The notes below the pieces were generated by a model. The model saw only the letters and a program-made list of their open reading frames with translations, did not search any database and was not told the DNA's origin. From Sphaerolaimus hirsutus (lineage: Eukaryota > Nematoda > Chromadorea > Monhysterida > Sphaerolaimidae): a stretch of DNA of 64,000 nt. Shown here one piece after another: positions 12,501-24,500 of this stretch. The stretch covers positions 22,007,206 through 22,071,205 of the forward strand of contig OZ038459.1 in assembly GCA_964036195.1 (NCBI GenBank), given 5' to 3'. The position numbers were made by a program, and so were the translations under genes. Position 1 is the stretch's first letter; each line of letters begins with the position of its first letter.

Positions 12501-15500
12501 CTTTAATCACCCTGCATTTCTTGCATTCTTAGTAGTTTTATCACATAAATATTAATGATTAGAGATGGCCGGAGATTTTTAAGCAATGTTTCTTTATAAA
12601 AAAATCCTACCATCGAAACCGTTTGTTGTTGTTCTTGTTTTTTTCTTCTTAAAAAAACCGCAGCCAAAAATTTTACCACTTATTCACAAAGTATTTTGCA
12701 AGTTTTGAAAGCGTTTTGAGTTTTTTAAGAAAGAAAAAACTATATTTAAATAACTACGAGATTAAAAACAACGATTTTGAAAACGTTTATCCGCTCGTAT
12801 TAAGCACACATTTCTTAAAAAAGCTTGACCCACCCTGTACCCCAGGAAATGGCACTGCTCGCACTGCAGTGCAATGCATTCCGTTCTGTTTAGTGGCCAT
12901 CTTGTAAGCAGTGCACGGCTAATGAAGTCGGGCCGTTGTTACAGGGTGGTCCAAACATTTTTTTTTGTTTTTAATGAATTTTTGGTACTTGAGATTGATT
13001 AGTGTTTTTAGCTTGATAATAAATTAGTTCTAAAAGTGCCTAAGTATGTACTTTATTTGAAATTCTTCTAAATTTTTTATGTGGGTGAAATAGGGATTTT
13101 TAACAAGCACGGCTTATGGAAGTGTTTATCCAGTGAAGGTTTCAAGTATCCAATTATTTTTTTCTCTATAACTCTGCCCGCATGAATATGCATTTCGCAT
13201 GAATACAAAATGATGAAATGTCAATTCATTGTAAATTTAGTCCAGTTGTATCATGTGTCAAAAACAAAAATTCTGCTACAGAATGTTGCTATTCACACTA
13301 GTTGACAGCGGAAATTTCGGAAACTGATAACATTTTGAACACATTTGAGTTTACAAGAATGGCCCCCCACACGCTAGTTGACATCAGGGGTCTCCTAGGG
13401 GGGGGGGGGGCTGGGGGGGGGCTGCCCCCCCCCCCAAATCGGCCAGCTATCTATCTATCCCGGAGGCCGCTCAGCTATCTATCTATCCCGAGGCAAAATT
13501 TTTGGCTACTACCCCCAAAGACCCCCCCCCCCAAATCGCTCAGCTATCGATCTATCTGGAGTGGTTTTTGAGAAATTTTGCCCCAATTTTCGCTCAAAAT
13601 CACAAATTTTCGCACCTTTTTATAGTTTTTCACCTTCAAAATCGTGCTTTCTAGTTATATACATGGTTATATACATATTTTGAGCCATTTTATGCCTACT
13701 TTTGGCTACTTTTAACTGATTATTAGCGATTTTTTCTCCTTTCTGCCTTCTTAACCTTCAAAAAACCTATATATTGTGCCCCCGCCAGCCCCCCCAAGCC
13801 CCCCCCCAGCCCCCCCCCCCAGAAAATTTTTCCAGCTATCTATCCCTCCGAAAGAGCGATTTGCTATCTATCCAGCCCCCGCGAGGGCCAAAATCCTGTA
13901 GACCCCTGGTTGACATCGACATAAATGTCAACTGGTTCCGATCCCAATTCAAAGCTTGCTGGCGAGCCAACGAACGACCTTCAGATGCAAGCTTGGAATT
14001 GGGATCGGAACCAGTTGACATTTGTGTCGATGTCAACTAGCGTGTGTGGGGCCAATGAATCCTTCACAGTAGTTGACGACTACTTATTCTGGTAAACTCA
14101 AATTCATTCAAAGCACACTTGTCAGTTTCCATAATTTCAGCCCTGATCAAGTGTGCGTGGGGTCAATACAAATTTTTTGCGTTGCAGGTTATTTTTAGTT
14201 TTGAGTCCCAAAACCTTGCAAATAATTTTTTCTCAAATCTTTTTTACATATACTTTGATTTCACGATCATGTGGGCCACCCTGTAAAATCAACCCTGTTT
14301 TTCGTTCATTTCCTATAATCAAGGTGCAATTCTCTTCGAATCGTAATTTAAAGCTGAAGCTATATTTTCGCTCCAATTGCGCTTTTCCATCCTTTTTTGA
14401 TTGCTTATTATTTTCCAGACGATTTTGCGCAAATAATTGGAACATAAATTTGAAGGTAAATATAATGTTACTGTATTTTTTTCAAGGAAATGTGTAAGCA
14501 TGATGACTGGCAGGTGCATATTGGCCCCATGCAGACTAGTTGACAGGGATGCCAAATGTCAACTGGTTCCCGTCCCAATTCGAAGCTTTTTCACGAGCCC
14601 ACAAACCACTTTCAAATGCAAAAGTGTTGAATCATACTACAAATGAAGCTGTAGTGTTGAAATAATGCCCGGCTTGAAGTATATGGCTATGAAATGATGC
14701 GTAGAATTACTCGTGAGCAAGCTTTGAATTGGGACGGGTCGCAGTTGACATTTGGTTGCCTTGTCAACTAGTTTTTGTGGCGCTTTGCATGACAGGTGGT
14801 AAGAAAAGAGAATTTAATTTGACTTATCACTCAATATTTATCACTTTTCTTGTCATCTGTTTTATTGCGGAATTGGCCCCTTGACTGGAGCTCATGCAAG
14901 CGCTCATGCATAAATTTGCATGAAAAGTACGTAGTAATTACGATCTGAATAAGTGCCAACGTTTTTTGCATGTGAGTGCAGAAAATTCCGCTTACATGCT
15001 TACTTACCTCTATTTTCTGGGATTTTTTTTGCGATTTTCAAGAGACAAGAGCTAGATAAAGCTCGCCCATATTCACATAAATTTTTCATGCGAAACTTAA
15101 TTTACGAGTTTCTGGTTTGTGCCCACACACACTACATAGTTGACTTTTATAATTTTCAAAACTGATAAATCTGTTTTCTACACATTTGAGTTGACCAGAA
15201 TGTGCCTACACACACTAGTTTTCACCGTGACTTCGTGTGAAAACTGAAATTTTTTCAAATGCAAGTTAATGAACACCGTTTGATTATATAATTTAAATTA
15301 AATTTGAATTTAAATAAATTAAAGTTAAAATTTGCGAATTTGAAAACTAAAACACCTACAGCATAAAATAAGAGTAGGCTGAATGTGGCCATGTGGCCAT
15401 TTCAGTTTTCACACGTGTCACGGTGAAAACTAGTGTGTGTAGGCACAATGAATCATTTTTGATCTCAATCAACAGTAGTTGACGAACGCCTCATTCCGGT

Positions 15501-18500
15501 GAACTCAAATGTGTTCAAAACACATTTATAAGCATTGGAAATTTCGATTGTCAACTAGTGTGTCTAGGGCCTTTGTGTAGTAAAAAGTTTTGAAGCTTAG
15601 AGAGTTTCTTTGTCGACATGCATCGATTTTTAATACGGAAGAAACCATGTCTGTTTTTTTGTTGCGAAAGTGCTATTTTTAGATTTTCAATTTTTATTTC
15701 CCGTGGATGATTTTGCAAATTTACATGGGTACATGCATTACTAAACTTTAAGTTGAAACACATAGCTTAAGGCTGATTTTATAGGAAAAACAAGCGACAA
15801 TTTTTTTCAGTTTAATATTTCAAGGAAAAAGATCCGTGTTTGTGAGAAAAATTTTGTCTGAAAAAGAAAGAAAAAAAGAAAATCACAAACTGTTTTTCTT
15901 TTTTGTGTAAACACCGACCTAAAGCTTGAAGCTTTGAGACCGAAAATCACACATTTTTCTATAAAACTCAACTAAAAAAATTACCCAACGCACCGAATAT
16001 CCCCCTCTCAGAGTTCCAGTTCGCTACCCGACACTGATAATCGGAACATGCCGAAACCCGGTACCGGAACCGGAACCGACAGTGCAAACCGGAATGTCGG
16101 CTTCGCGACGGACATTCAGGATAATGAGGACAAAGCTAGCAAATTGCGTAGGCAAAATACTCCGCACTATACCAAGGGGATGCGCGTCCATAGCAGGGAT
16201 AGCCAGGAAATACCCGAGCCCCCACAAGGTATTTTTTGAGCGAAAATTGGGGATGTTTAGGGATAATGGGGGGTTTTAAACGCTTTTTAAAAATATGTAT
16301 GTTTTGAAAAAACTCGAGCATCGAGGCCGTTTTTTAAAATGGGTTAAAGTAGTACGGCATTCCCTAGCCTAAATAAATATCATCTAGAAAAAGTGGGATA
16401 AATGTTTAATGAGGGGACCACACATTTTACATACAATATTTTACCAAATATTACCGTATTTTTATGAATAAAGTCACGCGATAGTTATGCGACAAAATAT
16501 CCGGTAGCAGTGAAACCAATGCATTGAAAAGTGAAAAAATTCTTCAGACATCCTTGGTTTATTTCAGTGCAATTTGTGCAGTCCACAGATTTTGTCTGAT
16601 TGAAAAATGTAATTTCATAGAGTGGATTAGAATAAGAAAATGTCGACCTGTCTTTTGGGATTAAAATATGATTAAGGCCACTGGCATTTGGAGTGTGGAA
16701 TCTGCTAGCTAAATATAAAACAGTTTTATGTGCAATAGCGGTCATGCAAAGTGATAACACTACAAAGGGATTGTTTTTATTCCCGCAAATTAGTGATCCA
16801 TGACACCAATATGTTTTTTCACTCCCTTTTTTCCTTCAAAACATCCCTAGAAAACTCATTTTTACACAAATTCATTTTTGCAAATTTCCTTTGCACGTGA
16901 ACATGTGCGAAACCCTATTCTCCAGATTACAGTATACTTTCGAAAATGTAATATGTTTAGTTCAGACGGAATTAGGTAGTTTTTATCCTGCCGCAGTGAT
17001 GTTTCGCTAGTCATGAAAATGGAAAAAAATAGTGCTACGCACACTAGTTAACGCCGGCTGTCAACTGGTTACCATGTCAATTCAGATTTTAGTTGACGGA
17101 TCGTAAAACGATCTTCCATGTTTCAAATGGTCATATATGTTTTTATTTCGATATTGCGGCGTGCCCATTTCAAAATCCTTCTGCGATTGGTCGACTAAAA
17201 TCTGAGTTGACAGTTGACATATAAACAGTTGACACCTGGTGCCAAAGTAACTACCCTACATAGCGCAAAACTCATTTACTCTATTTTATCACTTCAAATC
17301 ATCGCTTTTCGCATCTTATAGAAACAATTTTATGTTTTAAAAAACTGATTGAAATACCAAGTTTTTAAATTAAAAAATAATTCCAGGCATGGCATACGAG
17401 CGACATTCAGTTACTCTGACCAAAACTGAAGGGGGATTGGGATTGTCAATTGCCGGCGGCGTGGGCAGTACACCGTATAAAGGAAGTGACCAGGTATTTT
17501 TTTAAAATTTTTATCGGTTTTTTAAAAAGATTGGTAGAACCAAACTGCTTTCTCAACCCTCACCCCCCCAACACCAGTCAATCTTCATATCGCGCCTAAC
17601 CCCGTCCGGGCCTGCCTCCCTGTGCGGCCTCCGCGTGGGCGACAAGCTCCTGTTCGTGTCCGGCACCAACGTGTTGCACGCGCCCCATCAGAGTGTGGTT
17701 GAGTTGATGAAACGAGCCCAGGGGGGTCCGTTGGGTATGGTCGTTTTGAGGGAGATTCCATTGCCTGTGAGTTTTTGGCTGTTTTTTACTAGTTGACGCG
17801 GTGTCAATTTGTTTTGATGTCAATTGGAAAATCTAAGGATTACTTAACGATAAGGAGACTTACTTTACTTCAATATTCAATTTACTTCATTTTTATATTC
17901 AGTATATTACTTTTAATACTGCTGAAAGGGAGTAATTTATGCTGGCATTTCTTAGACTTAGACACTTTCCAACCCATCAAAAAAATTTCCATATAGGAAA
18001 AACGTGTTTGGCAAAAGCGGTACTACTTCCAACTATTCTCACCAACTTTCACAACAACAACTCTCTTCCATCAAACACAAGAAAAATGAAACTTCCCACT
18101 CGCAGAAAACATCAACATCCACCAGCATTCAAAAGACAGTCTCAACAGAAAATACCGGAACGAGTGCCACCATGCCAGGAACAAGTTCACCAGAAAAGTC
18201 TTCCAAAGTGGACACTATCCAGCCTTTGAATACGAGTGTTTCCAAAAATTCGGAATTAGCCACTCAGAGCACAAAGGGTGTTGAAAACAGTGAAAGTGTG
18301 GTCGCGGGAAACAAAGATAGGGATAGCGCTAATTTTGCATCGGTGAGATATTTATCTGATGTAATGCGATTTAGGGGGTACTTCCCAACCCTAAGTCCAC
18401 CATTGGGAACCCCCCACACAGACCCCCCAGAAAAGGACTCTCAACTGATGATAGCCTGCGTTTTTATTGGAAAAACGGGGGGGGGGTAAAAACGTTTTTG

Positions 18501-21500
18501 ATCCGTACACTCCACCCCACTTCCAGCTGTCCTTGTCGATCCCCCGCGACGCGTCCGGCGCGCCCGGCTTCGCCATCGCCGGAGGAGACTCGAAATTGTC
18601 GAAACAATCTAGCAGATTGTATGTGAGCGAGGTGAAGGCTGGAGGCATGGCTCAGGGAAAATTGAGGGTCGGGGATGAGGTTTTGAGTGTAGGTTTTTTT
18701 GAGGGAGGTTTTTTTGAAGGTCTTTTTGTGTGGGGAGTTTTTGGAGTGTACACTCGACGGACTACATGCTTAACATTTTTCTCAAAGAAATTACCTTCAT
18801 GACATCACCGTTGATAAAATCAAAAATGTTTTTTAAACGTTTGTATTCAGTTTTTCTCTTCAATAATTCAATGCTTTAATTTAATTTATTCATATTTTTT
18901 GATTGATCGAATTTTTATAATGTATAAATATCACATAAATGGTGTAAATGTGACGCGTTTCATGTTTATTTCTCACTTATTTTTTTGAACTAAACAGCAG
19001 AACACAAAAATATGCATGAACAAAAAAAAATGTACGGAAATAATAAAAATGAAAAGTGTTCTTTTAAAGAACTATGGCGATAAGATATGCCCAAAAAAGC
19101 ACAATTTTCATAATTAAAAATGGAGAGAAAAAATTAAACAATTTCCAAAATCTCAGATCAACGGCGTGTCAATGTCTGCCGCGCGGCACGATCAAGCAGT
19201 CGCACATCTCACCGCCAGTGGAAATTCTGATGGCAACATTTTGCTTGTTGTCAGGCGCCAATTAGACTCTGGCGCTGCAGCGCCAAAAGTTGGCGCCAGC
19301 GCCAATGTTGAAAGTCACGCTGGCGTCCTGTCTGATGTGAAGAGGGGCGTGCCCATTGAAACTGGGACTACTGAGGTGTGTGTAAATTTTTGTGATTTTG
19401 AGTGATTTTTTTCGGCTGTTATGATGTGGCTAGAGTGTGGGATTTATATTTTACATCGTATTAGCTTTTAAAATAGGAAAGTTAAATTTTTAACTGAATA
19501 ATTATGTCATAACTTCCTATAAAGTCCACTACAGTTGCCAGGTTAGGTATCAGGTGCCAGTTCCGCAAAATGAGAAGTGAAATGGCAAAGGCGAAGTGAA
19601 ATGGCAAAAGCGAAGAGAAATTACTCCTTTTTTACTTTGCTTTTGCCAATTCACTTACCGTTTCAGTTCGTCTTTGCGTTTTTACTTCGCCTTTGCCATT
19701 TCACTTCTCACTTCTCATTTTGCGGAACCGGCCCCTGGTGTCAATCCCGCACCCTGTAGAGGTGTATGCAATATATCAATCAAAATAAAATTAAACAAAT
19801 TTAGTACTGTTTTTTTCACATTTTGCATGACATTTGAAAAATTCGTGTGACAATTTACATGACATTTAACATTTTACGTGACACTTGCGGGACAGCGAAA
19901 TACGAACTGAACGACTAACTGGTTCTATTGGCCCTACACACACTAGTTTTCACCGTGACTTGTGTGAAAACTGAAATGGCCACATGGCCACATTCAGCCT
20001 ACTCTTATTGTATGATATATGTGTTTTAGTTTACAAATTTTCAAATTGTAACTTTTATTTAATTAAATTCAAATTTAATTTTAATTAAATCATTTAACCG
20101 GGTTCATTTATTTGCATTTTAAAAAATTTCAGTTTTCACACGAAGTCACGGTGAAAACTAGTGTGTGTAGGCACAATCTCCCACCCCAAAATTGAAAAAC
20201 AACCCCCCCCACCAAAAAATAAAAAAATCACCCCCCCCCCCCCTCAGCTGGTGCACCTCAGCAAAGGCACCGGCGCCTTAGGGCTCTCAATTGTGGGCGG
20301 AGCCGACCACGCATCCCATCCATTCGGCGTCAACGCTCCAGGGGTTTTCGTGTCCAAAATTGTGCCGGGCGGCGCGGCGGCCGAAAGTTTGAGATTGAGA
20401 GTTGGGGATAGGATTTTGAAGGTGAGATTTTTGGGTTGGGAAATGGGGGGTAAATTACTGATTTACGCACAGTACTTGATAATGGCACCAAATGTCAACT
20501 GGTTCCCATTCCAATTCAAAGCTTGCTCACCAGCGACGTTCAAATTCAAAAGTGTTGAATCATGTCGCAAATGAAGCTGAAGTGTTGAAAAAATATGAAG
20601 TAAATGTGTATGCAATAATTTGTAATATTTCTCCTGAGCAAGTTTTGCATTGGGATAGAAACCAGTTGACATTTGGTGTCGTTGTCAACTAGTGTGTCTA
20701 GATTCAATCACACTTTTTCAACGAAAACTCCTCCAACCAATCAGGTGAACTCTCTGGACGTAAGCTCCGCCCCCCACGCGGTGGCAGTAAAAGCTCTAGT
20801 TTCCTCCGGACGCACCGTAACTTTATTAGTGAGACACGATCCCCAGCCGGCCGGTTTGAAGGAAGTTATAATTGTGAGGAAAGATGAGAGTGAACCGTTG
20901 GGGATGCATATTTGCGGGGGAGTTGGCGCGCCGCCAACAAATCCCTTGGATAGAACGGATGAGGGCATTTTTGTGGAGCAGGTTTGTGGGGAGTTTTTTG
21001 TTTGGGGGGGGGGGAGCTTTGATAATGTGTTGCGTCTGATTCGAGTAGTGTGTTAAAAATGATCAACATATTTTCACGTCTATATAAAAATCGCTCAAAG
21101 ATAAAACTTCAAACAGATCAAATCCGATGGTGCCGCGGCCAGGGCTAGTCAATTGAAGCCATTTGTCAGATTACTCGAAGTAAATGAACAATCTTTGCTT
21201 GGCTGCAGTAGGGACGAGGCAGCGGCGCATTTGAGAAATGCCGGCAAAAATGTCAGGTGTGTTGTGATTTGTGGCGTACGACGTTACTTTTTGTAATTGG
21301 CGACGTTACCTTTTACATTGGTGACGTTACTTTTTGTAATTGGCGACGTTACCTTTTACATTGGTGACGTTACTTTTTGTAATTGGTGACATTACTTTTT
21401 GTAATTGGTGACATTACTTTTTGTAATTGGTGACATTACTTTGTAATTGCCGAATTTGCTAAAAACAAAATTATGGTAATATCATGTTCTGCTATACAAA

Positions 21501-24500
21501 CTGACAATAAAATCAACAGCAAACATCAACAGAAATAGTGTTACCTACATGGATACCAGAAACCGGTCCCGCACCCTGTAAAAAGTAAAGTGTCATGTAA
21601 AATATAAAATGTCATGTAAAATGCCAAGATGAAAGTAAAAAAAAATCAATTTCACATTTCATTTTACATTTCACATGACAAATATTTTACAGGGTGCGAG
21701 ACTGACACCTGTCTATGCCACCTGTATTTTAATTTCCACCAAAGTCAACAACCCTTTCGAAACCCAGAATTATGTTCTGCGACGGTTTCGACCCGCTCAT
21801 GATGCAAGTTGGATCTCCGCACGGATCTCTGGGCTCGAATAAAATGACCGTCGACGATGCGGCCCCTAAAATGGGCGGAGTCGGGAAAAAGGTGTCATTT
21901 TTCTTTCTTTTTTATGTTGGTGAAATGTGTGTACTCCAGTGACATGACACTCTGCACGCGCAGTTATTTATGTATCACGTTGGAATCGTGCCAATGATAG
22001 TTGAAGCATGCAAGGTTTTGTGAAGAGATACAAGAGGGTTTTTGTTGACAGAAAACGTTATAACACCAATGAAGTTTTCGTATATTTTTAATGAAAATCA
22101 CATGCGATAAATATTGTTGGCACGTTTCCAGCGTGAACCACGCGTGCAAGGTGTATATTTACTGGAGTATGAATATTTTCGTATTTTATTTTGCGTGTGG
22201 ATAGCTAGTTAGTGCGTTATCGCATTTAAAAATGCAGTGTGCTATATTTAGTGTAGTTCTTTATTCTTTTTGTATGCAAAATACCTTTCCCCGGCATGTA
22301 AATTGCATGATTTTTGAAAAATTTAAGTTGTGTCCCATTTTTACTGAATAATTCGTTTTCAATGCAGGAAACTGGGAGCATTTCAAGTGGCGAGGCGAAA
22401 ATCGCCGATATCGACTCTGATGTGTGTTTTTGAGTTTTTGCCATTTCTAAACTTTGTGCGCTTTTACTAGAACTTAGCGCTCGAAATTTGATTATCATTT
22501 TGTCATATTTTGGTTTTAATATAATTTTAAAAATATATTTTTAAATATCATGCATTTATTTATTTTTTAATATTTTTTTAATGCAGGCTAGTCGAGAAAA
22601 TCGCCAGCCCCCACCTCCGGTAGCGCCAAAACCGAAAATTGACGCCAAAAATTTACACGTGTGTTTCACATGCTTGTATTACTTTCAGACGGGATCCCGA
22701 TTCCGACAAACGATAACAAAAGAAAATTCGAATATTTGAAGATGCGTTTGAATTTTTACCACGGCAAAAACACTAAAATTCTATTGATTTCTAAAAAAAA
22801 ATTGGAAATTGGCCCCACACACGCTAGTTGACATCGACACTAAATGTCAACTGGTACCGTTTCTAATACAAAGATTGTGTTTGAACGTCACTTTCCACTC
22901 GTCAGCAAGCTTTGAATTGGGATCTGCACCAGTTGACATTTGGTGTCGATGTCAACTAGCGTGTGTGGGCCCATTCGAAAAGTATTTCGAATATTTTTTT
23001 TAGTTGAAAATGCAAAAAAAATAAATGTTCGTTTTCAGAACGGTTTTGGTACGGCACCTTCGACATCCGATGACGCGATTGGAAGCGACGCACAAACCGC
23101 TGCGAAACAGGCTCTTGACAAGTGCGTTGTTCCCTCCTTTTTACATAAAATTACAATTTTTGCATCAATTTTAAACAGAAAAAGTAAATATAGGTATAAG
23201 AAAAAATTGAAACACTTTTTTAAATTATATTTGTTTTTTTGACAGAATGTTGAACAATGTTGAAACGTTTTTTTTTAAAACGGGTTTCTCTGAAAGCTCC
23301 CATATATGGTTTATCAGTTATACAGGTATATCAAACAACGTGCGATACTTTGTGACGACATGCCTACACTAGAATAGGGATGGCCAGCGCTTTTTTTCAA
23401 GCGCTTTTTTATATAAAAAACGCCGCTTTTTTAACAAAAAATCGCAAGTGTCCCAGCGCTTTTTTTAAAAAAGCGCTGGCAAAAAAAATTGTACCTACGC
23501 ACTAGGTATTTTGTAATTTTTTTGCGCGCAAGCGCGCAATTTCACATGCGAATTATCACCGGTGGTTGTTTTCATTGGTGTTGTTTTTTTATCTCATTGC
23601 TTCTATTCCTGCATGTTATCATATAATAATAAGCCGTGATATGTTAGTGTAGTATATAATATCCAGCCAATGTGCTCCCACATACTTCTACAGTGGGAAA
23701 CATCAGTCTCAATGTATTAGCCTTATCTTACAACATTATTTAAGCACTATTTCATGCCTAACTTCACTTGAACTCACGACTATTTGACAAATAGCAATTT
23801 ACATAACGAGTCAACATAAAAAGAGACTTTTTGCATAAAACCACACTTATAATGCTATCCCATGGCTCCACAGCCATTCCATGGCTATATATTATCACAA
23901 ATACTGCCACTTGTATGATATACCACTATATATTGACTCAGAACCATATTTGGGAGCTTTCATGTGAATGTTTAAACATTGTTTTTAAAAAAAACGAAAA
24001 AAGCGCGTTTTTAAAAAAACCGGGGCCGTTAAAAAAAACGCTTTTTATCCATCCCTACACTAGAACATAACTTTCCACCAACTTACATCCCCTAACACCT
24101 CCCCCAAGTCTCCTGCAATCGCCCACGAGTCCATCGAGAATACCCACTTCAATTCGAACGAAAAACGCCGAAAATCGCGCTAATCGGATGGTTTCCAACG
24201 CTAGTGACTCTGCTTCCAGCGCCATTAGCGAACAGAGGGAAATGGACGCCAAAAAAAGACAGCAGTGGAGACAGGCGAGGTGAGTTTTTGGTGGATTTTT
24301 GTCAACTGGGTGTCAACTGTATTCCATGTCAAGTCAGGTTTTAGTTCACGATTTGTAAGAGAATTCGCAAGTGCTCCTGCGGTAATTGGGAAAGGGATTA
24401 ATTAACATGGTTCGGCGACCCGTCAACTGAAATGTGAATGTGAACCAGTCTATTTAGTTGACACTCGATGTCACTGTCAACTAGTTTGTTTAGGATTTTT

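Larger units (their letters stand above)
10009..16011 (+). other. scrib intron, 6.0 kb
   Basis: No exon recognised. It contains the elements listed at 11092-14782 and 15128-15573, a poly-G tract at 11799-11816 and long AT-rich sequence. An inverted pair CACCCTGTACC / TACAGGGTGG at ~12830-12955 marks one more possible small element. Confidence 0.6.

Noticed and set aside
14153..14497. 114-codon open frame on the + strand
   Set aside because: AT-rich, no domain, no splice support, and it starts within MITE sequence in the scrib intron.
23245..23280. Possible scrib exon after GACAG at 23245
   Set aside because: No in-frame continuation and a T-run follows; the exon at 24109 fits the required phase instead.
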